Origin: Fratercula arctica
Taxonomy: Eukaryota; Chordata; Aves; Charadriiformes; Alcidae
DNA length: 64,000 bases
Assembly: GCA_947846985.1 (NCBI GenBank)
Contig: CANTUZ010000005.1
Location: forward strand, 4,882,001 to 4,946,000
Reading direction: 5' to 3'
The translations under genes were made by a program, and so were the position numbers. The notes beneath the pieces were generated by a model, which saw only the letters and a program-made list of their open reading frames with translations, did no database searches and was not told the DNA's origin. This document shows positions 9,001 to 19,602 of this stretch, one piece after another; positions within the stretch are counted from its first letter, which is position 1; every line of letters begins with the position of its first letter.

Positions 9001-12000
9001 GTTCCTCTGCCTTTTACAAGAAGACAGGGAATTGGGAGGCAAAGATTTGGGCTCTATGGCTTAATTACTAATATCCTAAAATAATTTCTGTTGGAAAGGA
9101 CGTTTGGAGGCCATCTGGGAGTGGGAGGGTGTGTGGGAGTGGACTTGCGGGGTGCCGGGGCTGTCCCTTGGCAGGGTGCAGCCTTTCACCCCAGCTCTGG
9201 CCAGGTGGCTGGGACATGGCCATGCGGTCTGGTCACGGCGTTGCTGCCTCCTTCCCTTCCACCACAACCTTGGGCTACTCAGGGTTGCTCCAGGGTGGCA
9301 GCAGCTAGACCTCTCTGTCACCGTAATTCAGAAATCTCAGGTCAACCCTTTCAAAACAGGGACAAAGAATGTAAGGCTTCTGTCACCCCATCACCCAGTA
9401 CTTGCTATATCTTGTGAAGGACATCTCCGAGAAGAACAATTACTTTGCAGATACTGAGTCATCCTTGTGAAGTGCTTCCAGAAACTGAGCTAAAAGAACT
9501 AATGGAAGCACAAAGGTCTTGATTTAGGTTTTCTGTGCATCCTCATTCAAATCTGGGAGTTACTGCCCACGGATTTTGTCTCTTGTTACCTATAGTTTAA
9601 AATGTTTTATCCCAGGGGAAATACATTATCCCTAGCTCTTGAGAGTGCCCAGCCTAATTTTGACTGTGAGGCAAACTAGCATGCCAATATTTTCTAGTTT
9701 TCTTTAAGAAGTAAAAGTAGGCCATACTTTGCCCATCAGTACCTTTATGGCTAGGAACCACATTTTGCAGTGTGTCCTTAAGCATCGCTTGCATATTGTA
9801 GCAGCAACTTTATAGTTGGCTCTAGTTTTGGATCTTCATTCATGACTAAGGCAGCTACACACAACATAAATAAAAATAACTACTGGATTATCTGGGAAAT
9901 AACTATCAAATATCCAAACCCAGAGTTATGTAAAAAATGGTTATTTCTCTCCCACTCAGTGGCTTCTTACTTACTGGAAGTAATGAATGCAGACAATTAT
10001 CTTACAGGATGCGTAGGATTATTAACATCTAATAGGGCAGGCGTTAACATTGACAAGTGACTACATTTAATTTTTGGTGGAAATGCTTCAAACGTCTAAC
10101 TCTGTGTTAACGTTGCTACTGATTAGCATTTGCTGGGATGTCATAGGGTTAAACTGGGCCAGTAAATGAGCTATCCTGTTCTGCGTCGGTTCACAAGGAC
10201 TGGAAGGATGCTTGATTATATGTCTGATTGCCAAAGTGAAGTCAGGTGAGGGTGAGGGCAGTCCTTGGATAAGAGAAGTGGACGGGAAACGCAAAGAAGT
10301 AGGAGGTTTGGCAATGTCACTCTTGCTTCTGAGTCACCAGTGAGCTAAAAATCTGGGCATGGTGTGAGGGGGTGTATTGACAGGGTAAGCTAATTGCTGT
10401 CACAACAGTTGCCTCTAATCTTATTTTCATGTATTTATAGTGTATAAGATAACATTTTCTCTCAAGTGAGCGCTCTTCCAGGCCCCTTGGCGCAAAGGGA
10501 CCATTTCCTATCAGCATCTTATGAATCAATACCCTGATTACTCAAAGGGGATCATTACTGCTGCCTCGCCAGGTTTTGCTGAGTAGTCTTCAGGTTGAAT
10601 TCAAGAGCTCTAATGGCCTTGATTACAGCCTAATAACGAGCTTTGGTGCCGTGCTTAAACCCTGAGTGGGAAGAATAGCAAGCAAAGAGGGAGCTGAAAT
10701 ATGGGACCATTGGGACAGTTTCCAGCCTGGACTTGTGATCTTCCTTTGTGCTCCCAGGCTTTACCCTGTCCATGACTCAATTACTTATTTTCTACAAGTA
10801 TGAAAGATTGCTCTGATGTGGCTGATTCTTTGTTTCGGAGGACTGTTTTCAGCCGATGTCCTTAGCAATTGAATTTGCTTCCACATTGTTATATTCAGAG
10901 ATGCCTTTTGTTTGCCGTAATTATCTGCTCCTAGCACAGCTCTGCCACACAAAGATTCGTGTGTGTGCGCCTGTATATTGGAAACCGCTGCCCTTTGCGC
11001 TCTGACCCTAGGTGGGAAAGCATAATACGGAAAAGGGGATGAACGTTTTGTGGGGTTTTTTGGATCAGGGGAACAGAACAAAGTTTTCAAAGCTGCAAAT
11101 AGCATTCGAGTTCCCTCACCCTCCTGTTTATGGGGCAGGGAATCAAATCACTGGGAGTAAAAGGAAAGATAAACAGCACCTTCCTTTATTTCTTCCTTCC
11201 CTCAACAATGTTATCTGCATAACCCTCTCCACTTTTCATCTGATTTGTTTGGGACTCGGTGGTGCCATAAACATGAATCAAAACAGATAGTCAACATCAA
11301 AGGAGAAAGCTGTTATTTTACATCGCGTTATATATATTTATAGATATACTCTGTTTATTATATTTTATGTATTTATTTCTACTCTTCATTAGCTTGCTTA
11401 CACATCCCAAAGTTTTTTTCCATTTGTCAAACTTTGGCTCTCTATCCCCACTTCCAGCTGCTCCCCTGTTGCGATTGATACAGGTTTGGAAGTAATTACA
11501 GCTGTTTGTTTTTTTTTTTTTTTAACTGCTGCTGCATCCATGTGCAAAAGTCCCTAGATGTGTCAAAGAACCTTTTTGTTGACTAGCCTAGAGAACTGAT
11601 GTTAGCTGTACCCTTCAGGAAATATAAGATCAACTGTGGTGCTCTGAGATTTTTTCAGTTTTGTCTTGCTAAGGAGTCCAAAACATGACTAATTTACACT
11701 TTTTTTGGTTGTTCCAGTTGAGGCTGGTAGAAGATGACACATTTAATAGTCTCAGTTCTTTACTAGTAGAATAGTTTCTGCCTTTGCCATCCTTTTGGAT
11801 TTGCCGGCATGTCAGTAAAGGCATTTCCACATCCCTTTTAGTGCAGAGTGGCCTGGCTTTAGGTATGTTACATGAACGTAGATCAGCATTAACTACACAG
11901 TGGAGTTTGCTTCCATGTTTAAACGAAATCTCTATCTGGTTACATCTCAATATCTGAGGGCCTCCTGTTAACATAGCTGTCACATTTCCCTGGACAGTGT

Positions 12001-12993
12001 GAAGACATTTTTATCTGGTTTTACAGTTCATAAAAAGAAAACGAAGAAATACGTTTCCAAAGCAGCAACTAATTTTACTTGTTTCTATTTTGGGAAGCCC
12101 GATTGGAGGCGTTTGCCAAGCTGTCAGGCCAGCTTGCCTACGTTTGCAGGGGAGCTTGGCAGCGGCGCTGGGCGCTCGTCCCACGCTCTTGACTTCCAGT
12201 GTCACAACTCTCCTGCAATATAAAGTGCTTTTTCCTTTTTTTTTTTTCTTTAACTGGTCAGATCTGTCCCTCTCTGTTCTCGTTTTGAAGTTCAAGTTGA
12301 GTTAAGCGTAGCTTGTGTCGTGGCCGCGGACCCGTCAGACACTTCTTGAGCACTGCAGCCTGGCCGGTCGCGGGGGCTGCCCTTGCCAAAGAGCAGCTTG
12401 CTCACCTTGCAGCGCGGCTGGCGATGGCGTGGAGCACGTCAGTGTCCTCAAGACCACCGCGATTAAATTGTTGTGGAGATAAGGGAAAGCCATCTGCGAT
12501 ATGTTCCCCCTGCCTGCTCGCTATTCAGAAAGCTGGTGCCAGACGTGACTGCCAAGCCTGGCTGACTGGATGCCAGGCTGTCATGTGGAGCAGACCTGGC
12601 TGCTGCTGAGACTGGGTCAGAGGTTTGGTGACCCATTTGCAGGTGACATTGTACGTACGTGTGGAAAAGGCTTGGCTGTCAGTTGATGGAGGGAAGTTGC
12701 GGCGAAGGGTGTGACGGTTGCTGGAGCGCGCCTTTTACAGCTGGTGCCTTTGCACTGCTGGGTGGTGATCCTCGCTGAGCTGATAATATGTTCTCGCTCT
12801 CTTCAGACATACGGCTGTGAGAGTTGGTCTTGTGCCTGCTCCTTCCCTGGAGAAAGAGAGGTGTGTGGGACTTATCCCCAGCATCGCTTAAGACGGCGAG
12901 CTTAGAGAGAGGCACGTCTGTGGGACTTATCCCGGCATCACTGTAAGATGATGGCCTTAGGGTCGCTGGTGTGCCTATGGCAGGATGGTCATC
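9001..12993. other. Intergenic, mostly unrecognised; CpG-rich patch near 12.1-12.5 kb
   Basis: No gene recognised. T-runs occur at 11512-11523 and 12237-12249. From about 12090 to 12470 the sequence becomes unusually rich in CpG for its surroundings (for example agcggcgctgggcgctcg and gtcgtggccgcggacccg), interrupted by an AT-rich stretch. A short ORF over part of it (12313-12609) has no recognisable family. This may be a small CpG island or just GC-rich flank. Confidence 0.45.
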
Positions 12994-13336
12994 AGACCTT
13001 ATAGCAGCCTTCCAGTGTCTGAAGGGGGCCTGCAAGAAAGATGGAGAGGGACTTTTTGCAAGGGCATGTAGAGATAGGATGAGGGGTAATGGCTTCAGTC
13101 TGGAAAAGGGGAGATTTAGATTAGATATCAGGAAGAAATTTTTCACTCTGAGGGTGGTGAGCCCCTGGCCCAGGTTGCCCAGAGAAGCTGTGGCTGCCCC
13201 ATCCCTGGAGGGGTTCAAGGCCAGGTTGGACGGGGCTTGGAGCAGCCTGGTCTGGTGGGAGATGTCCCTGCCCAGGGCAGGGGGGTGGAACAAGATGGTC
13301 TTTAAGGTCCCTTCCAACCCAAACCATTCTATGATT
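12994..13336 (+). mobile_element. CR1 LINE 3' fragment (copy D)
   Basis: Sense CR1 that starts at the text gaccttatagcagccttcca, equivalent to codons after RRLRGDL in copy C, and runs to attctatgattgtg. It carries the C-terminal ORF2 text ([34 protein letters not shown]) and the 3' type cagggcagggggg / ggtctttaagg / cccttccaaccc. Same type as the copies at 2510, 18970 and 24330. The reading frame runs on past the expected ORF2 stop, so the fragment is inside an open frame of 153 codons, but this has no protein meaning. Confidence 0.93.
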
Positions 13337-15341
13337 GTGATCCTGGCGATGCTGAAAGGATTGGGGCAGGCTATGGGGGTGTTTGTGTGGGGCACGAGGA
13401 TGGGGCGTGTGGGCTGGGTGCTGTTCTGCTGACTTCTCAGGTAATGAACAGGCTCTGTGAATCTTCTGGGCAAGTGTCTGAAGTTCTTTGATATTCTAGC
13501 TAATGTACATTGGGAAACAATATCAAATTGCTTAAAACCAAAAATAAAAAAAATAAAAAAAAAGAAGTGTTAAAAGAATATTAGGATTGCTGAAATACTA
13601 AGGTTAAGGATCCAAAGTTTAGGAAGTGCCAGAAGCAAGATGTCCTACGTGTCTGCTTTTTGCAGTTGTGACATCAAGTCTTTTTGTCATGATGATACAG
13701 TTTCTAAGGGCATGATCATATACCGTTCTTTCCTATGTTGGCCTTACACAGCAGTGAGTTAGCAAGAAGTTATTTAATTGTTTGTTTTATTAAAAAAGAA
13801 CAGTATGTGAGACTCCATGCTTGATTTACTGTACTTAATTAAATTCTCTAGACATAAAATTCTTATTTTCTCTCCCTCCCTTTTCCTTTTGAGTTCTTCA
13901 CAGTGCTGATACCTAAATACTGTATTGGCAGTAACGTATATTCACCTCATCTCTTCATGAGATTTGGTGGATTATGAGGATGCTATAATCTCTATTATGT
14001 AAATAAGGGACTGAAACACTGGGAAAGGGAAAATGAGTATTTTACTTATTTTGTGCATAAAAAATGAACCTGATTTTGAGGCATACACTGTGTAGTATTT
14101 TGTAGGTTCAGAGCTTCCACATCCTAGTGCTATCTCTGTTTTTATACCTGGATGTTCATCCCAATCCTGTTCCCATTGTTGGCTTCACTCTTCAGACCTT
14201 CCTCTTTTGAACCAGTTTCCATCTCCGCATTCTTCCATAGTCCATGCTCTCACCCCACTTACAGGTTCCTTCCTTGAGCCTCATTATGTTCCCCTCTCGT
14301 TAGCTTCCTCCTTTTGCTCATTTTGCTGTGGTCCAACGCAGCTTTTGGGTTAGACACGGGTAGTGTTGTCATTCATAGCGCTTGTGATCCAACAGGAATG
14401 TCACTGGCACTACTAGATGGAGAGAGTTGGGGTTTTTATATATGAGTACCCAAAACACCAGCTGCAGAGAAGGGTGTTTCTTCTGGTCCCTCTGGGCTGG
14501 GGAGTGCTGAGTTCAGCGGGGGGGTCCGGTACCTGAGCAACACCCTCACTTATGGGAGCAGTGAGGGGCAGGAGGATGGGCTCGGCTGATCTTAGCTGCT
14601 GAATGTAAATATTCTTACGTGTAAAAACAAAATGACTTTTAGATTGGTCGTGTTGTGTGTGTTTTCACAGAAACCACGCTGAACTTATTCCTGACGCAAA
14701 CATCACTGTCGTGCCTGGTTGCGAGTTCTTTGTTCAAAGCTCTGGAGTGGTAGAGCTTGTTAAAGCACAGGTCACCGGTGCTTTTGTACGTGGCTGAGTA
14801 ATGATGTATTGTTCTACCTCGGTTCTGCCATTTCGGCTAAAACATTCCAGAATTTTCAGCCAGAGGACTGAAGTTTGCCAAAGTGATCAGCAGCTGAGAA
14901 CGAGGTATTAGAGTGGGAAATCTGTAAGAAAATGATGATGATGTTCATAAAAATGATACCTGCTATTTCATTGTTCCCTGATGGGGTTTGAAGCTTCCTA
15001 TGAGCAACGCGGGTGGCGTAGGCAGAGGGCTGCCTATCCCGGCACTCCCAGTGCGTTTGAGCAGCGAGTGCCCGTGGTGGGCTTACAGCGATGAGTTCTC
15101 ATTGATCTTCGCTGATGCAAGGTTAAAGCTTTGCTATTTGCTTGTGCTCTGATTTTTATACGGTATGCTAATTACCCTCTTGAATTGGAATTGCTTGTTC
15201 AGCACAGCGTAAGAGAAATCTGAACTGGCTTCATGGTGCTGCGTTGCAAACAGTGTCGAACCTTTTCCTCTTTGTGTAGAAATGCTGCTCAGGTTTTCAC
15301 AGGCCAAATTAGGCATCACCACGTTTTTATTCCGCTCACAC
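13337..15341. other. Intergenic, nothing recognised
   Basis: About 2 kb of AT-rich, unique-looking sequence with an A-rich stretch near 13540-13563. No supported feature. Confidence 0.5.
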
Positions 15342-15377
15342 TACGTGTGCGTGTGCACGCATGCGTGTGCATACGCA
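15342..15377. repeat. 36-bp alternating pyrimidine-purine tract
   Basis: Perfect pyrimidine-purine alternation over 36 bases, mostly TG/CG/CA steps (for example cgtgtgcgtgtgcacgcatg). It includes a perfect 12-bp palindrome, cacgcatgcgtg, at 15356-15367. Such mixed CG/TG alternation is the classic sequence type for left-handed Z-DNA. It is too irregular to be a simple (CA)n microsatellite. Confidence 0.85.
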
Positions 15378-16688
15378 GTTGTAATTTTTTATTGTTGTGC
15401 TAGCAGCGATGCTGTGCGGAAGAACTTTTTTTTCCTAACATCATGGTGGGAACATGATGATAATTTTGGAAGCGGATGCAGCCGTCTGAAAATGAAAAAG
15501 AAATGTCAAAATAGAAACGCTAATATTTTATGTCTGCGCAGAGGGAATAAAAGGTAATTAGCCAAGGACAAATAAATGAATTTATTTTGAAAGACCTAAA
15601 ATGGTGACCCAAAATGTTTTGAAGGAAATGCCATCAGAAAGAAAACCTATGTTCAAAGTTTCAGTCCAGGCATCCTTAGACGAAAGTGCGAACTGTTGGC
15701 AGGGGAGAGTAATGGCAAGTTATGCCGGAGAGAGGAAATCATCTCACTTTTAAAAGTGAACATTGCTGCTTCAGTTTTTAATTCTGATAATTAGCAGTAG
15801 CAGCTCATCCTCAAATTGCTCTTCTAACACTGGGTGGTCCAGAATTGCATGAGGTAACTTAATATGCCATTTTATCCCGAGTCCGTAATTGGAAAAAGAC
15901 AGGAACAGCTAACTGGTATTAATTGTACGAGCTATTTACAGCAAGGAAAATTTTGTTTCTCATTTATAGACATATAGAACAGTGTTAGTGCTGCTGCAAA
16001 GTGATGCACTTCAAAGGTCTTGCTTTAATGTTACGTATCAAATACTAATTTCTGTTCCTGGAAGTCTTTCTCAGCCTATAATTCACGTGCATTTAGCCAG
16101 GGCACCTCTATTGCTTCCCAGCTTGTTTTTAACATGTTCCCCAGCGGCTGCTTTTCTCGTGTGTCCTTGTGTGTTCCCCTCACCTCCCAGGTGGATACGG
16201 CAGCCTCCTTGGGTGTGATCTCTGGTATCTCGCTGCAGTCTTGCCGGCCCTTCTGGTGGCCACCGATGGGTGGAAGACGCTTCTGTGATTCCTGTCTTAC
16301 GTTATGTCCGCTCTCTACCTGCGCTCTGCAGATGAAATCAGGATACCTTAAGAGTATTACTGAGTAGCAAAGAGATGTCCTGGTACTGCAGTTGACGCGT
16401 ACGTTATACCCGAGGGTGAAAAACCGCATTCTGGTTTGCATTTGGTGTCGAAATGGCTGTTAATGCGGGCTAGGTTAACGTAAATTGCAAATGTAAGCCT
16501 CTGTGCACATAATTCAAAGTGATAACTCGTTCGGGTTTGTGAGAGATGTGGGAGAGGAACTGAAAGAAAAATCACACTTAAACATGTGCTACAGTTTTCT
16601 TCCTAAAATGTCATCTGCTGGTGTCTTCTGCTGGACCTCCTGCCTAAGCATTTTCTTGTGGTGGACCAGATTATTGTTTATAGCTGAT
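15378..16688. other. Intergenic, nothing recognised
   Basis: No gene or repeat family recognised. Short open frames around 16076-16441 have no familiar motif. Confidence 0.45.
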
Positions 16689-16745
16689 TTCCACTTTAGG
16701 TTCTTCCAAAATGGAAGGTTCTTCCACTTTAGGTTCTTCCAAAAA
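16689..16745. repeat. 33-bp tandem duplication
   Basis: The segment ttccactttaggttcttcc at 16689 recurs at 16722, giving a 33-bp period and just under two copies. The joining text (atggaaggttc) contains a further partial copy of ggttcttcc. Identity between the copies is essentially complete, so the duplication looks recent. Confidence 0.85.
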
Positions 16746-18969
16746 TCCTGATGGATTTTTTTATCATCATCACTGGATTCCCAGTGATGTTTTCCTAAAT
16801 AAACTCTTAACAGTGAGACAAGGAGACACCGAGCTGGTTATGGATAAGGTCAGGACTTGCACTGATTCTTCAGGAAGCCAGAGGTGCAAAGCCTCGAGGT
16901 GTAATTAGAGGTGGAACAGATGTTACACGCATATTGAAACTTCGTTGTGGATCACTATCTGAAAAGGTTTACAATTTGCCACTTATTTTCCAGATGATCT
17001 TTTTTTAATGTGCTGAGGTAGCAGATGTGTTTGTTGTATCCCACTCTTTAAAGTCATTTTGGGAAGTTAAACAGATGGATGCATTTTGAAATTCAGCAGC
17101 ATCTCTTTCAGCATCTGTAGCGTCGTCGTTTCACGTGCCAAGCGGGATAGAAGGGACCAGAACATCTGACAAGTACTTTGTCTATGACACGCTGACCCAT
17201 TTGCCAACAGCCAATAATATACTAATGTTATGACAGGAATGATTGACTGCTGCTGCTTTTACAGCCGAGTGATTTGAGTTTCCAGACAGTTGCCTGTCTT
17301 TTTTTTTTTTTTTTTTTTTTTTAATTTTGGAGTAGCTTGAATACAGGTTGTTTTACTGCTGGAATAAACAAAGCTTATGTTAATTCTCATACAGGAGGTG
17401 ATTGTGTCTCAGTACGCAGAAAATCATTCCATCAATTGAATTCCATCTACGCGGAAAAAAAAGGTTTTCTATTACAGCGATGGCAAAAGGAAATATGAAA
17501 TACAGAAAAATCATCCCTCAGTGCTTTGCCTTCTGCTTGTTGTTTGTTTTCCAGTGTTAAACGTCAGCCAGATCTTTCTTGGTGGTGATACAGAATATTA
17601 AGACTGTGTGATGTTTTGACACTGACACCTTCCCCAAATATTCCAAACACTGAGAGCAGCATTATTCAAAGTCATATGAGGGGGCGTGTAAGGTAAATGC
17701 AATGCTGTCAGGTCTTTATACTGTAGCTTTAAACAGTGTTGAGTTGCATACAGCATCGTGGGTAAAATTCAGGGTGGCAGGAAACCTAAGGCTGGAATAA
17801 TATCCTGTCACCTTAAAAAAAGTAAAATTGATTAAATGTTGAAATATCAAACTTGTTTAAGGCAACAAACATGTCATTAGTCATTACACTGGGAGCCTCC
17901 TTTGTTTTGGTATGAAACAAAATATTAGGACAACATTTAGGGGGTTTTTAATGTCATTTTTGGGTGGTGGATATTACAAAAGCTTGAAAAAATCAGTATT
18001 AAAAGAGCAGGAGGGTTTGCTAATGGAAGAATGAGAGAACAAAGGAAATATAAGGTAATTTGAGAAGAGAAGCTCGATACTGCCATGTGCGAGGCTGCGT
18101 GGTGGCCCCGCAGCACTTTAGGTTTGAGTGTTCTGTGGTAAATTAATAGAGAGATTAAAGAATAACTGTTTCCCGTACATTTCCTTGCACAGTGATCTTT
18201 GAAGCTTTCCGGTTTAAAATGGAGCGTAATGTTTGGCAGGTGCAAGTAAGCCTCTCCCATGAATGTACACGGGATTTTCAAATATAAAATGGAACAGTAC
18301 TTTCTGTTGTTTTTCCGCAGTTAATGGGGTAATCCTCGTCAAATTGCCTTGTGATAGATCGTCACATTGGAGATGGAGGTGGCAAACTGTTTTTTTCGGA
18401 CGTTGACTCTCAAGAATGGCCACGGCTGTCGGGCTGAAGGTTGACTGGAGTTACGTCTATGTAAATCTGAAGAAGTTTTGCTGCACTTTTTACTTAAGTA
18501 TTTCAGTAGGACCATTAGCGTACTCCAAATTTTATCTTCTAAGGATGCGCTTTTATTTTCCGCAAACATCAAATCAGGACTTTAAAGGAGCTGTGGAGGT
18601 AGGCAACATTCATACAGGGCACTGTGCTAAGCGTTTGCTGTGTTTCCTTTTATATCATTGTGAACTATCTAGGTTTATTTATTTATTTATTTATTTATTC
18701 TGGTAACACATTCAGAAATAGCTGGTGTTTGTAACGTTGCAATTAATCATTGTGACATTCTGTGGTGCATTGCAGGTGACCTCCAGCAGCGACCCGCTCT
18801 TGAATGGTTGCCCTGCGGGAATGCTCTCTTTTTTTTGGCTTCTAGGGAAGAGCGGCTGCCGGCAGACTTTGGTTGTGAAGTGTACTTGGCAAAGCCTGCA
18901 GGTGTGGGACGGTATTTGTTGTTCTCTGATACCTACTTGGCAGTTGGTGAGCACCACAAGCCCTACTTG
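16746..18969. other. Intergenic; T-run and small (TTTA)n only
   Basis: No gene recognised. It contains a long T-run at about 17299-17322 and a (TTTA) microsatellite of about six and a half copies at 18674-18699, just upstream of CR1 copy E. The rest is unique-looking AT-rich sequence. Confidence 0.5.
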
Positions 18970-19569
18970 TGTGCACTAGCAGCCCAGAAAGCCAATCGTA
19001 TCCTGGGCTGCATCAGGAGAAGCGTGGCCAGCAGGTCGAGGGAGATGATTCTCCCCCTCTGCTCCACTCTCGTGAGACCCCACCTGGAGTACTGCGTCCA
19101 GTTCTGGAGCCCCTACTACAAGAGAGATATGGACGTGCTGGAACGTGTCCAGAGAAGGGCCATGAGGATGATCAGAGGGCTGGAGCACCTCTCCTATGAG
19201 GACAGACTGAGAGAGTTGGGGTTGTTCAGCCTGGAGAAAAAAAGGCTCCAAGGAGACCACTATAAAGTGGCCTACCAGTACCTTAAGGGGGCCTACAAGA
19301 AAGCTGGTGAGGGACTTTTTAGGATGTCGGGTAATGGTAGGACTAGAGGGAATGGATTAAAACTAGAGATGGGACAATTCAGGCTGGATGTTAGGAAGAA
19401 GTTCTTTACCATGAGGGTGGTGAGACACTGGCACAGGTTGCCCAGAGAGGTGGTGGAAGCCCCATCCCTGGAAGTTTTTAAGGCCAGGCTGGATGGGGCT
19501 TGGAGCAACCTGGTCTGGTGGGAGGTGTCCCTGCCCATGGCAGGGGGGTTGGAACTAGATGATTTTTAA
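18970..19569 (+). pseudogene. CR1 ORF2 C-terminal fragment, frame open
   Basis: This piece of the CR1 ORF2 protein keeps one open frame from the truncation point to the stop at 19567-19569. Readable blocks are [74 protein letters not shown] and [15 protein letters not shown]. The catalytic RT core is missing, so it has no enzymatic potential. The same frame extends upstream into unrelated flank as far as 18808, which makes a longer open frame of 253 codons by chance. The unbroken frame suggests a less decayed copy than B, D or F. Confidence 0.9.
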
Positions 19570-19602
19570 GGCCCCTTCCAACCCAAACCATTCTATGATT
19601 CT
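18970..19602 (+). mobile_element. CR1 LINE, 5'-truncated (copy E)
   Basis: Sense CR1 that begins at the text for [13 protein letters not shown] and ends at attctatgattct. 3' type: catggcaggggggttgg / aactagatgattttt / aaggccccttccaaccc, same group as the copies at 2510, 12994 and 24330. It retains a longer C-terminal coding part than copies D and F. Confidence 0.95.

Noticed and set aside
8530..9064. Open frames of about 170 codons on both strands
   Set aside because: They are translations of the CCCTT/GGGAA array (Pro-Ser-Leu-Pro-Phe and Gly-Lys-Gly-Arg-Glu patterns), not proteins.
12313..12609. 98-codon Ala-rich frame in the CpG-rich patch
   Set aside because: GC-rich sequence keeps frames open; nothing recognisable in the translation.
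12679..13473. 264-codon minus-strand frame
   Set aside because: It runs antisense through CR1 copy D; the reversed CR1 text explains most of it.
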